Shown here: in pieces, positions 54,014 to 62,613 of the stretch | Layout: each line of letters starts with the position of its first letter | Numbering within the stretch: the stretch's first letter is position 1 | Origin: Bradyrhizobium sp. | GTDB lineage: Bacteria; Pseudomonadota; Alphaproteobacteria; Rhizobiales; Xanthobacteraceae | NCBI RefSeq assembly: GCF_004799445.1 | Contig: NZ_SSNA01000170.1 | Location: 1-64,000, forward strand | Length of the DNA stretch: 64,000 nt | Direction of reading: 5' to 3' | Position numbers and translations under genes: made by a program | Notes under the pieces: model-generated | The model's input: only the letters and a program-made list of their open reading frames with translations | Databases searched by the model: none | Told to the model about the DNA's origin: nothing

Positions 54014-55528
54014 CTACTGCACGCTCAGCGCCACAAAACGCAACTCGCCGTCGGCGTTCGACACCAGCAGCAGCACGGATTTCTTGCCGTCCTTCTTCAA
54101 CTGGTCGACACGCTTCTTGACGTCGGCGGCGTTGCTTACCGCTTCCTGCGCCACCTCGACGATGACCTCGCCGGGGCTAAGCCGTTTTTCGGCGGCGTCG
54201 GAAGTGCCGTCGACATTGGTGATGATGACGCCCTTGATGCTGTCCTTGATCTTGTAGCGGCTGCGCAGATCCTTGCTCAGCGTCGCCAGATCGAGGCCGA
54301 GGGCCCGCTGCGTCACCGGCTTCTCGGTGGATTCGGGCGACTTGATCGCGGCCGGCACGGGCTTGTCGCTGTCATCGAGGCGACCGAGCGTGACCTTCCT
54401 GGTTTGCTCCTCGCCCTTGCGGATGATGACGACATCGACCTCCTTGCCGACGGCGGTGTCGGCGACGACGCGCGACAGGTCCTTCGGCTCCTTGATGTCC
54501 TTGCCGTCGAATTTCACCACGACATCGCCGGGCTCGATGCCGGCGGGCTTCGCCGGGCCCTTGTCCTCGACGCCGGCGATCAGCGCGCCGCGCGCGGGCT
54601 TGATGCTGAGGCTTTCGGCGATCTCGTCGGTGACCTGCTGGATGCGGACGCCGAGCCAGCCGCGGCGCAGCTCGCCGAACTGCCGGAGCTGATCGACCAC
54701 GCCGGCCACGGTCTTGGAGGGTACCGCAAAGCCGATGCCGATCGAGCCACCGGTCGGCGAGATGATCAGTGTGTTGACGCCGATCACTTCGCCGTCGAGA
54801 TTGAACAGCGGGCCGCCGGAATTGCCGCGGTTGATGGCGGCGTCGGTCTGGATGTAATTGTCATAGGGTCCCGAAGCGATGTCGCGGTTGCGCGCCGAGA
54901 CGATGCCGGCCGTCACCGTGCCGCCGAGGCTGAACGGATTGCCGATCGCGATCACCCATTCGCCGAGGCGCAGCTTGTCGGAATCGCCGAACTTCACCGC
55001 GACCAGGGGTTTCACCGGCTTGAACTTCAACACGGCAAGGTCGGTCTTCTTGTCGACGCCGACCAGCTCGGCCTTGATCTTGGTGCCGTCGTTCATGATG
55101 ACGTTGATCTCGTCGGCGTCCGCGATGACGTGATTGTTGGTCACGACGATACCCGAGGTGTCGATGATAAAGCCGGAGCCGAGCGAATTGGTCTTGTGCG
55201 GCTGCATATCGCCGCCCCTCGGACCGCCGCCCGGACCACGACGGTTCTTGAAGAAGTCATCGAAGAATTCCTCAAACGGCGAGCCCGGCGGCAGTTGCGG
55301 CGTCGCGCCCCTGCCCTCAACGCCGGCGCCAACCTTGGCTTCGACGGTCTGCGAGGTCGAGATATTGACCACCGCATCGATGACTTTCTCGGCAACGTCA
55401 GCGATACCGTCGGGACCGCGCGCCAGCGCAGGCGCTGCGGTCAAGACACTTGCCGCGCCAAGGCTGGCGCTGAGGCAGATCGCGGCCATCAGCGGGCGCA
55501 GGCTCAGGGCTGGGGTCACAACGGTCAT
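54014..55528 (-). CDS. degP: DegP/HtrA-type periplasmic serine protease
   Basis: 504 aa with a signal peptide (1-36). Catalytic triad His133 (NNHVIADAD), Asp163 (KTDLAVLKF) and Ser237 (NRGNSGGPL). Two PDZ domains follow (about 285-380 and 405-500). Protects the periplasm by degrading misfolded proteins. It lies in the conserved order hflK-hflC-DUF2065-degP. RBS-like AGAGAG before the ATG at 55528. Confidence 0.96.
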   Translation of the reverse strand: MTVVTPALSLRPLMAAICLSASLGAASVLTAAPALARGPDGIADVAEKVIDAVVNISTSQTVEAKVGAGVEGRGATPQLPPGSPFEEFFDDFFKNRRGPGGGPRGGDMQPHKTNSLGSGFIIDTSGIVVTNNHVIADADEINVIMNDGTKIKAELVGVDKKTDLAVLKFKPVKPLVAVKFGDSDKLRLGEWVIAIGNPFSLGGTVTAGIVSARNRDIASGPYDNYIQTDAAINRGNSGGPLFNLDGEVIGVNTLIISPTGGSIGIGFAVPSKTVAGVVDQLRQFGELRRGWLGVRIQQVTDEIAESLSIKPARGALIAGVEDKGPAKPAGIEPGDVVVKFDGKDIKEPKDLSRVVADTAVGKEVDVVIIRKGEEQTRKVTLGRLDDSDKPVPAAIKSPESTEKPVTQRALGLDLATLSKDLRSRYKIKDSIKGVIITNVDGTSDAAEKRLSPGEVIVEVAQEAVSNAADVKKRVDQLKKDGKKSVLLLVSNADGELRFVALSVQ

Positions 55529-55777
55529 ATCAGCTCTCTCTTCTCGAAAATGGGCGGAATTTGACGTCCACAGTGCGCCCGAACGGGGTGACCGTGCAAG
55601 CGTTTGAGCCCAGCATTTCGGCGAAAAACAGCCGCAGGAACTCACGATGGCGTTGATATGGCGGGTGATTTGAACCCGTCATGCCGGGATGGTGCGCAAG
55701 CACCAGACCTCAGAAGAGCAATATTGCACATTGTAGTTCGATACCTTGCATCGCCCCGGAATGACGGTGAGCTACCC

Positions 55778-55978
55778 CTATCGCCGCACCACCCATATCA
55801 GGACCAGGCCCGCAACCGCCGAGCCGATGCCGACCGCCCTGAGAATATTGTCCGGGGTCGTCAGCGCGCTCTTCATCGCCCGGCGCATCCAGGCCGGGCT
55901 CGCCGCGAACATCAGACCTTCAAGCACAAACAGAATTCCCACACCGATGAGGAAGTCGGCGAACGCTATGGACCTCAT
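55778..55978 (-). CDS. DUF2065 membrane protein
   Basis: 66 aa with two helices (FADFLIGVGILFVLEGLMFA and VGIGSAVAGLVLIWVVRR). The DUF2065 family usually sits beside hflC, as here (between hflC and degP). Function unknown. Confidence 0.9.
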   Translation of the reverse strand: MRSIAFADFLIGVGILFVLEGLMFAASPAWMRRAMKSALTTPDNILRAVGIGSAVAGLVLIWVVRR

Positions 55979-56063
55979 CGGACTGAAACCCCCCGTTTGA
56001 TTTTTACTTTAATTGAGGCCGAAGCGGGGTCCGCTTCGGCCCTGGTCCGGACCGAAACCGCTG

Positions 56064-56978
56064 TTACTGCTTCGGTGCCGGCGCCGGTTCAGCCCGCGCC
56101 ACCGGCGGCTTGCCGGATGCGTTGCTGAAGAACTTGAAGAAGTCGGAATCCGGCCGCAGCAGGAATCGCGTGTCGTTGCTCTTCAGCCCGTTTTCATAGG
56201 CCGTCATCGAACGGTAGAACGCGAAGAAGTCGGGATCCTTGCCATAGGCTTCGGCGAACAGCCGGTTGCGTTCGCCGTCGCCCTCGCCGCGCACCTGCTC
56301 GGCGGTCGAATTGGCTTCGGCGACGATCACGGTCGCTTCGCGATCGGCATTGGACCTGATCTCCTGCGCCTTCTGGCCACCCTGCGCGCGGAATTCGGCG
56401 GCCTCGCGCTGCCGTTCGGTCTGCATGCGCTGATAGACCGCCTGGCTGTTCTGCTCCGGCAGATCGGCGCGCCTGATCCGCACGTCGACCACCTGGATGC
56501 CGTAGCCGCCGGCTTCATGATCGAGCTGGTCGCGGATCCGCCCCATCAGGGTCTCGCGCTCGTCACGCACCACCTGGATGAAGGTGACCTCGCCGAGCAC
56601 GCGGCGCAGCGACGCGTTGAGAAGCGTCGTCAGCTGGATGTTGGCGGCCTGGATCGAGCCGACGCTCTGATAGAACCGGAGCGCGTTCTTGATGCGGTAG
56701 CGGGCGAAGGCGTCGACCACCAGCCGCTTCTGATCCGACGCGATCACTTCCTGCGACGGATTTTCCAGATCGAGGATACGCTTGTCGATCGGGATCACGG
56801 TGTCGATGAACGGCGCCTTGAAATTCAGGCCGGGTTCGGTGACGACGCGCACGGGATCGCCGAGCCGCACCACCAGCGCCTGCTCGGTCATATCCACGGT
56901 GAAGACCGAGCTGTAGCCGATGATGGCGAGCACAAACAGCGCGAACAGCGTGACAATACCTGCTACTGGGGATCTCAT
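56064..56978 (-). CDS. hflC: HflC, FtsH-modulating band-7 protein
   Basis: 304 aa. An N-terminal membrane helix is followed by the SPFH/band-7 domain (EQALVVRLGDPVRVVTEPGL) and a coiled region (RQREAAEFRAQGGQKAQEIR). With HflK it forms a periplasmic complex that limits FtsH. Its start overlaps the hflK stop by four bases (ATGA). Confidence 0.96.
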   Translation of the reverse strand: MRSPVAGIVTLFALFVLAIIGYSSVFTVDMTEQALVVRLGDPVRVVTEPGLNFKAPFIDTVIPIDKRILDLENPSQEVIASDQKRLVVDAFARYRIKNALRFYQSVGSIQAANIQLTTLLNASLRRVLGEVTFIQVVRDERETLMGRIRDQLDHEAGGYGIQVVDVRIRRADLPEQNSQAVYQRMQTERQREAAEFRAQGGQKAQEIRSNADREATVIVAEANSTAEQVRGEGDGERNRLFAEAYGKDPDFFAFYRSMTAYENGLKSNDTRFLLRPDSDFFKFFSNASGKPPVARAEPAPAPKQ

Positions 56979-58129
56979 CTGGCGGCTCCGCTCGGCTGTT
57001 GCGGCTGGACCGATGTCGCCGCAGGGGGACGACGTGCCGTCAGTTCACTCAAGGGCAGATAGGGGACGATGCCCGGCGCCGACGCCGAACCGCCGCCGTC
57101 ATAGATCAGCTTCTCGGAACCGCCGAGGATGCGCTCAATGGTTTCCAGATAGATGCGCTGCCGGGTCACGTCGGGCGCCTTCCTGTATTCGTCGTACACT
57201 TTCAGAAAGCGCGCGCTCTGGCCCTTGGCTTCGGCGACCGCTTGCTGCTTGTAGCCTTCGGCGACCTGCAGGATCTGCGCGGCGCGTCCCTTGGCGTCGG
57301 GAACGACGCGGTTGGCATAGGTTTGCGCTTCGTTCTGCAAGCGCTCGAGGTCGGCGCGCGCCGCCTGCACGTCGCGGAATGAATCGATCACCTGCGCCGG
57401 CGGGTCGACCTTCTGCATCTGCACCTGCTGCACCAGGATGCCCGCACCGTAGTTGTCGAGCGTCTTTTGCATCAGCTCCTGTACATTGGCCTCCGTGGTG
57501 GTACGCGCGCCGGTGAGGATCGGCTGGATGTTGGCTTTGCCGACGGCTTCGCGCATCGCGCTTTCGGCCACCGCCTTCACGGTGCCTTCCGGATTCTGGA
57601 TGTTGAACAGATAATTGCCGACACCATCCGGCTTGATCCGCCACAGCACGGTGAAATCGACGTCGACGATATTCTCGTCGCCGGTCAGCATCAGGCTTTC
57701 TTCGGGCACGTCGCGCATGGTCCGGCCGCGCCGCGCCGGATCGTCGATCAGCGTCATGCCGATCGAGATGGTGGAGACGCGCAGCGCCTTCGGCAGCAGC
57801 ACGGTCTCGATCGGATACGGCAGATGATAGTTGAGGCCCGGCTGCACCGTGCGCACATGCTTGCCGAAGCGCAGCACGACGCCGAGTTCTTCGGACTGGA
57901 CGCGGAAGAAGCCGGACAGTCCCCAAATCGCCAGTGCGCCGATCAGGATCAGCGCGATGCCGAGGCCGCTGAAATAGCCGCCCGGCAGGAGTTGCTGGAG
58001 CCGGTCCTGGGCGCGGCGCAGAAGGTCTTCAAGATCGGGCGGTCTCGGCCCGACCGGCTGCGGGCCGGAGCCCCATGGCCCTTTCGGACCCGAACCCCAT
58101 GGGCCTCCGCCTTGATTCTTCCACGGCAT
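56975..58129 (-). CDS. hflK: HflK, FtsH-modulating band-7 protein
   Basis: 384 aa. A Gly/Pro-rich cytoplasmic N-terminus (GGGPWGSGPKGPWGSGPQPV) precedes one membrane helix and the SPFH domain (EELGVVLRFGKHVRTVQPGL). AAGGAG lies seven bases before the ATG at 58129; a TTG two codons upstream is less likely. Forms the HflKC complex with the next gene. Confidence 0.96.
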   Translation of the reverse strand: MPWKNQGGGPWGSGPKGPWGSGPQPVGPRPPDLEDLLRRAQDRLQQLLPGGYFSGLGIALILIGALAIWGLSGFFRVQSEELGVVLRFGKHVRTVQPGLNYHLPYPIETVLLPKALRVSTISIGMTLIDDPARRGRTMRDVPEESLMLTGDENIVDVDFTVLWRIKPDGVGNYLFNIQNPEGTVKAVAESAMREAVGKANIQPILTGARTTTEANVQELMQKTLDNYGAGILVQQVQMQKVDPPAQVIDSFRDVQAARADLERLQNEAQTYANRVVPDAKGRAAQILQVAEGYKQQAVAEAKGQSARFLKVYDEYRKAPDVTRQRIYLETIERILGGSEKLIYDGGGSASAPGIVPYLPLSELTARRPPAATSVQPQQPSGAAR

Positions 58130-58286
58130 CAACAATCTCCTTCGCGGGCTGAAGGGCCAAGATGCCCCGCCCTGCTACTTCCGCAGGCTTTATAGGGGAC
58201 GGGCCCGCCCCTTACAACGCAAGCTTGGTGCTCGCAGCAGCTATGCCTGAGCCGGTAATTGTCAATGCAAACATTACGGGATGGGG

Positions 58287-58799
58287 TTAATGTGACCCCC
58301 GCCGGCGATAGGTGACAAAGGAAAAGTCGGCGCTGTCGTCCGGACCGGCCGAATTCCTCACCCGCGCAACCTCTTCCCAGACAGTCGCATCGATGGCCGC
58401 GAAATAGGTGTCGCCCTCGGGCCGGGCGTGAACTTCGGTGATTTCCAGCCGGTCGGCCAGCGCCATCCACTGCGCGTAAATTTCCGCGCCGCCGATCACG
58501 GCGATTTCAGAGACGAAACGCCGCAGCGCATCGCCGGTCGCGACCGCGCGGGCGTCCGCGAGTGTGGTTGTGACGACGGCGCCGGCAGCGCGAAGATCGC
58601 CGTCGCGGGTGAGCACGATGTTGGTTCGCCCAGGCAGCGGGCGGCGCAGCGAGAAGAAGGTCTTGCGGCCCATCACCACCGGCCTGCCAAGCGTCATCGT
58701 CTTGAAGCGTTGCAGATCGGTCTTCAGCCGCCAGGGTATCGCGCCGCCCGCGCCGATCACACCATTGTCGGCGACGGCCACGATGAGGGCGATTTCCAT
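58287..58799 (-). CDS. folA: Dihydrofolate reductase
   Basis: 170 aa. MEIALIVAVADNGVIGAGGA then IPWRLKTDLQRFKTMTLG is the standard start; GRKTFFSLRRPLPGR and IGGAEIYAQ are further family motifs. Reduces dihydrofolate from the thymidylate synthase reaction; thyA lies nearby on the same strand. Its start overlaps the GNAT stop (TGATG). Confidence 0.95.
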   Translation of the reverse strand: MEIALIVAVADNGVIGAGGAIPWRLKTDLQRFKTMTLGRPVVMGRKTFFSLRRPLPGRTNIVLTRDGDLRAAGAVVTTTLADARAVATGDALRRFVSEIAVIGGAEIYAQWMALADRLEITEVHARPEGDTYFAAIDATVWEEVARVRNSAGPDDSADFSFVTYRRRGSH

Positions 58800-59284
58800 C
58801 ACCGCTTTCCTCCTGCGAGCGCGGTCAGCGCTGGACCGGCAACCTTGCACACGGTCCACTCGTCCAGCATCTCCGCGCCGAGCGATTTGTAAAATTCGAT
58901 CGAGGGCGTGTTCCAGTCCAGCACCGCCCATTGCAACCGCGACCAGCCATTCGCCACGCACTCCTTCGCAAGATGCGACAGCAACGCCTTGCCGATGCCC
59001 TTGCCGCGTTGCGCCGGGCGCACGAACAGGTCCTCCAGATAGATCCCGGAGCGGCCGCTGAAGGTCGAAAAATTGATGAACCAGACCGCGAAGCCGGCCA
59101 CCTCGCCGTTCCATTCCGCGATGTCGCAGAACAGCCTGGGATCGCTGCCGAACAATGCCTCCCCGATGCCAGCCTCGGTGGCGTCGACCTCGTGCAGCAG
59201 CTTCTCGTATTCGGCGAGCTCGCGGACTAGCGACAGCACCAGTCCCGCTTCATCGGGACGCGCGCGACGGATGATCAGGGACAT
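58799..59284 (-). CDS. GNAT-family acetyltransferase
   Basis: 161 aa. Acetyl-CoA loop VRPAQRGKGIGKALLSHLAK with the Q/RxxGxG/A motif; the WNTPSIEFYKSLGAE segment is typical of the small-molecule (diamine-type) subgroup. It is coupled to folA by a TGATG overlap, but a folate-related role is not known. Confidence 0.88.
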   Translation of the reverse strand: MSLIIRRARPDEAGLVLSLVRELAEYEKLLHEVDATEAGIGEALFGSDPRLFCDIAEWNGEVAGFAVWFINFSTFSGRSGIYLEDLFVRPAQRGKGIGKALLSHLAKECVANGWSRLQWAVLDWNTPSIEFYKSLGAEMLDEWTVCKVAGPALTALAGGKR

Positions 59285-59292
59285 TCAATCGC

Positions 59293-60087
59293 TCACACCG
59301 CGACCTCGGCCCGGATATGCGGGTGCGGGTCGTAGCCCTCGAGCACAAAGTCTTCGTAGCGGAATGCGAAGATATCCTTCACCTCGGGATTGATCTTCAT
59401 CGTCGGCAGCGGCCGCGTCGGGCGCGTCAGCTGCAGACGCGCCTGCTCGAGATGGTTCGAATAAAGGTGCACGTCGCCGAAGGAGTGAATGAAGTCGCCG
59501 GGCTTCAGACCCGTTACCTGCGCGACCATCATGGTCAAGAGCGCATAGGAGGCGATGTTGAAGGGCACGCCGAGAAATACGTCCGCCGAGCGCTGATAGA
59601 GCTGGCACGATAATTTGCCGCCCGCGACGTAGAACTGGAACAGGCAGTGACAGGGCGGCAGCGCCATCTTGTCGACGTCGGCCGGATTCCACGCGCTCAC
59701 GATCAGGCGCCGCGAATCCGGATTACGCCGGATCATGTCGATGACGTTGGCGATCTGGTCGATGCTCCGTCCATCCGGCGCCGGCCAGGAGCGCCACTGC
59801 GAGCCATAGACCGGGCCGAGGTCGCCATTGGCGTCAGCCCATTCGTCCCAGATCGTCACGCCGTGATCCCGGAGGTATTTGACGTTGGTGTCGCCTTTGA
59901 GAAACCACAGCAATTCGTAAATGATCGCTTTCAGCGGCAGCTTCTTGGTGGTCAGCATCGGAAATCCGGCCGCGAGATTGAAGCGCATCTGGTGGCCGAA
60001 GATCGACAACGTCCCGGTGCCGGTGCGGTCAGCCTTTTCCGCGCCGTCACTCAAGATCCGTTCGAGCAGGTCGTGATACTGATTCAT
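59293..60087 (-). CDS. thyA: Thymidylate synthase
   Basis: 264 aa. Catalytic Cys146 in [11 protein letters not shown], folate-binding [12 protein letters not shown] and dUMP-binding [20 protein letters not shown]. Makes dTMP and yields dihydrofolate for FolA. It ends eight bases before the GNAT gene on the same strand. Confidence 0.97.
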   Translation of the reverse strand: MNQYHDLLERILSDGAEKADRTGTGTLSIFGHQMRFNLAAGFPMLTTKKLPLKAIIYELLWFLKGDTNVKYLRDHGVTIWDEWADANGDLGPVYGSQWRSWPAPDGRSIDQIANVIDMIRRNPDSRRLIVSAWNPADVDKMALPPCHCLFQFYVAGGKLSCQLYQRSADVFLGVPFNIASYALLTMMVAQVTGLKPGDFIHSFGDVHLYSNHLEQARLQLTRPTRPLPTMKINPEVKDIFAFRYEDFVLEGYDPHPHIRAEVAV

Positions 60088-60264
60088 GGCGTTGCGTCTG
60101 GGGCCTCAAGGAAGCCGGGGAAGCCGCGTTTTAGCGGCCGGCCCGGCGGTTCGACAGGCGATTCGGCCGGCCGCGGCGATTATACCCGGAAAAATGAGGA
60201 TCCGGCCCGGCAACGGCAGATCGTGCCCTCATCTCACCGGATCGCCTTGGCCAGGCAGGGATTC

Positions 60265-60801
60265 TTACCCGATAAGGCCGGCAAAACCGAGGCATCCCCC
60301 GGCGAGCAGCATCCAGAGTGGATTGAGCCGCGTCACGGAAGCCAGCACCGCGGCGCCGGCGGTGACGAGGGCTGCGGCCAAGGTCCGGTCGGAGGCCCGC
60401 GCCAGAACGAAGCCGCTGGCGCCCATCAATCCGATCGACAGCGGAACCAGCGCCGCCTGGACGATGGCGGGCCAGCGCGCATGGCTGGATCGCGCGAGGA
60501 AGCGGCTCACACACAGCGCCAGCACCGCCGTCGGCACGCACATCGAAAGCGTGGCGACCAGCGCGCCGGCGATGCCGGCGACGGAATAGCCGATTAGGGT
60601 GACGATCAGCACGTTCGGCCCCGGCGACAGTTGCGATATCGCGTAGACATCGGCGAACTGCTTGTCGGTCAGCCAGTGCTGAACGTCGACCGCGACCCGG
60701 TGCATTTCCGGAATGGCGGAATTCGCGCCACCGACCGCGAACAGCGACATCAGGGCGAAGGTCCATGCCAGCGTCAGGAGCGGGTTGGCGTCCGAATTCA
60801 T
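60265..60801 (-). CDS. Chromate transporter, second half-sized subunit
   Basis: 178 aa with about five helices. FAVGGANSAIPEMHRVAVD and QLSPGPNVLIVTLIGY are the CHR-family motifs. It overlaps the upstream CHR gene by four bases (ATGA). Two half-size CHR proteins pair to form one transporter in many bacteria. Substrate (chromate or other anion) inferred from family. Confidence 0.86.
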   Translation of the reverse strand: MNSDANPLLTLAWTFALMSLFAVGGANSAIPEMHRVAVDVQHWLTDKQFADVYAISQLSPGPNVLIVTLIGYSVAGIAGALVATLSMCVPTAVLALCVSRFLARSSHARWPAIVQAALVPLSIGLMGASGFVLARASDRTLAAALVTAGAAVLASVTRLNPLWMLLAGGCLGFAGLIG

Positions 60802-61400
60802 GCCGCACCTCGCCGCCGCATGGCGAAGGTGATGGCGAGGCTGATCGGGATAGCCACCAGCAACACCGCCGCCAGCGGCAGCCGCAACAGCCCGATCGCC
60901 ACAAACACCGCGGCCAGGACGACCAGGCCGATCCAATCGCGCCGCTTGATCAGCGGCCACATCATCCGGAAGACGACGGCGATCAAAAGGCCGACCGCCG
61001 CGCAGGACACTCCAGCCAGGATGCGCCGCAACGCATCGATTTCACCGTAGCGCTGATACAGCGCCGCCAGCACCGTCACGATCACGACGGGAGGACCGAC
61101 CAGGCCTGCGAACGCGGCAATGGCGCCGGCAATACCGCGAAAGCGCGATCCGAACACAAAGGTCAAGTTGACGATGTTCGGGCCCGGCAGAAAGTGGCAC
61201 AGCGCGAAGGTCTCGTTGAACTCGTCCGCAGTCATCCACTTGTGCTGATCGACGATGCCGCGCCGCGCCCAAACCAGCACGCCGCCGAAACCCGCCAGCG
61301 ACATCTTGGCGAACGCAACAAACAGCGCGATCAGGCTGGGCGGAGATGATGTCGGGGGGCTCGGCGCCGGAACGGCGGCCGGCGGCGAATCCGGGGGCAT
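60798..61400 (-). CDS. Chromate transporter, first half-sized subunit
   Basis: 200 aa. A Pro/Ser-rich start (PPAAVPAPSPPTSSPPS) is followed by about five helices with GFGGVLVWARRGIVD and FLPGPNIVNLTFVFG. Pairs with the gene overlapping its end. Confidence 0.86.
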   Translation of the reverse strand: MPPDSPPAAVPAPSPPTSSPPSLIALFVAFAKMSLAGFGGVLVWARRGIVDQHKWMTADEFNETFALCHFLPGPNIVNLTFVFGSRFRGIAGAIAAFAGLVGPPVVIVTVLAALYQRYGEIDALRRILAGVSCAAVGLLIAVVFRMMWPLIKRRDWIGLVVLAAVFVAIGLLRLPLAAVLLVAIPISLAITFAMRRRGAA

Positions 61401-61519
61401 GGCTGAAAACCTAGAACGGCGGCCACGCCGGCGCCAACCGGTATTCCGCTTATTCCACCCCCGGGTGGCCAGTTCCGGACCCGGACCGGCCCTGCGGGCT
61501 CTGTTTTTCTCAACCTGTG

Positions 61520-61867
61520 CGCCCTATATTGGGGGAGCCGGTTCGCCGGCTATGGAAATAAATTGCCGTCGCAATAAACCATTCGGACCCGGGGGCAGCA
61601 CCCGGCGCCTCCACCCAAGCCCGCCTCGCCTGAGAGCGGCGGGCTTCGGCGGGGGCGAAACAGGATCGACGAGGGCGTAAAGGGCGTGTTTTTTCTCGGT
61701 ATGGTTCCGCCGTTATCGGGCTATGCAATAGTTGCAAACGACAACTATGCTCCGGTTGCTCAGGCCGCGTAAGCGGTTTGAAAAACCAAGTCTAAAGTCC
61801 TAGTGGGTTAAGCTCCGCTGGGCGGGGTTCGGAGGCACCTGGCAACAGAAGCCTCCACTTCAATTTG
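61520..61867 (+). ncRNA. ssrA: tmRNA, circularly permuted two-piece alphaproteobacterial type
   Basis: The acceptor piece comes first: T-arm CCGGG-GGCAGCA-CCCGG and acceptor strand CGCCTCC (61606-61612). An intervening hairpin (AGCCCGCC/GGCGGGCT, 61618-61645) follows, then the coding piece starting GGGGGCGAAACAGGATCGAC (61651), whose GGGGGCG pairs with the acceptor strand. The tag frame runs from GCA at 61734 to TAA at 61772: ANDNYAPVAQAA. The 3'-CCA is not cleanly encoded (A-CCC-A). Outer limits are approximate. Confidence 0.92.
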
Positions 61868-62020
61868 CTCACCATTCCACGGTTTTGCCGGAATTTTCAG
61901 CAGCGGCGGCAACGCCTGCTGACCTTAAGCCGCCGGCGGGGTAGCATGGGGGAATGGGCGAGTCGGACCACCGGCATCGCCGCAGCTCCGCGGCAGCATT
62001 TGAACGCGACAGGACCGATA

Positions 62021-62530
62021 ATGGCGACCGATCATATCCGATACGACGTGCTGGCGCGCGACGCGCTGCGCGGGGTGCTTCGTCGCGTATTGGCTGACGC
62101 CGCCGAGCACGGCCTGCCCGGCGAGCATCATTTCTTCATCACCTTTTTGTCCACCGCGGAGGGCGTGAAATTGTCGCCGCGACTGCTTGCGCAATATCCG
62201 GAAGAGATGACGGTCATTCTCCAGCACCAGTTCTGGGATCTGGTGGTGACGGAGGATCGTTTCGAGGTCGGCCTGTCGTTCGGCGGGATCCCGGAGCGCC
62301 TCGTGGTTCCCTTCAATTCCATCAAGAGCTTCTTCGACCCCTCGGTACAGTTCGGCCTGCAATTCGAGCCGTCCGATGCTGCGACAGAGGCTGCCGCGAC
62401 CAATCTTCCGGCGGTGCCGACGCCCTCCGGCCTGCCGGTTCCCGCACCTGCCGCCGAAAATCAGGACCAGGCGGCAAAGCCTGGCGAAGGGGCTGAAGTC
62501 GTTCGGCTGGATCGTTTCCGCAAGAAATAA
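62021..62530 (+). CDS. sspB: SspB-family ClpXP adaptor
   Basis: 169 aa. The N-terminal 110 residues form the SspB fold (HFFITFLSTAEGVKLSPRLL, then EMTVILQHQFWDLVVTEDRF); a flexible linker leads to the ClpX-binding tail EVVRLDRFRKK. It delivers tmRNA-tagged proteins to ClpXP. It lies directly downstream of the tmRNA. ATG at 62021 follows AGGACC. Confidence 0.92.
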   Translation: MATDHIRYDVLARDALRGVLRRVLADAAEHGLPGEHHFFITFLSTAEGVKLSPRLLAQYPEEMTVILQHQFWDLVVTEDRFEVGLSFGGIPERLVVPFNSIKSFFDPSVQFGLQFEPSDAATEAAATNLPAVPTPSGLPVPAPAAENQDQAAKPGEGAEVVRLDRFRKK

Positions 62531-62613
62531 TCCGCGCGAAAGCGTTCTCCCTGTAGAATAGGCGTAGCGGGGCCCGCGCGAGACGCGTGGCTCGCGCGCA
62601 GCAGACGTGATCC

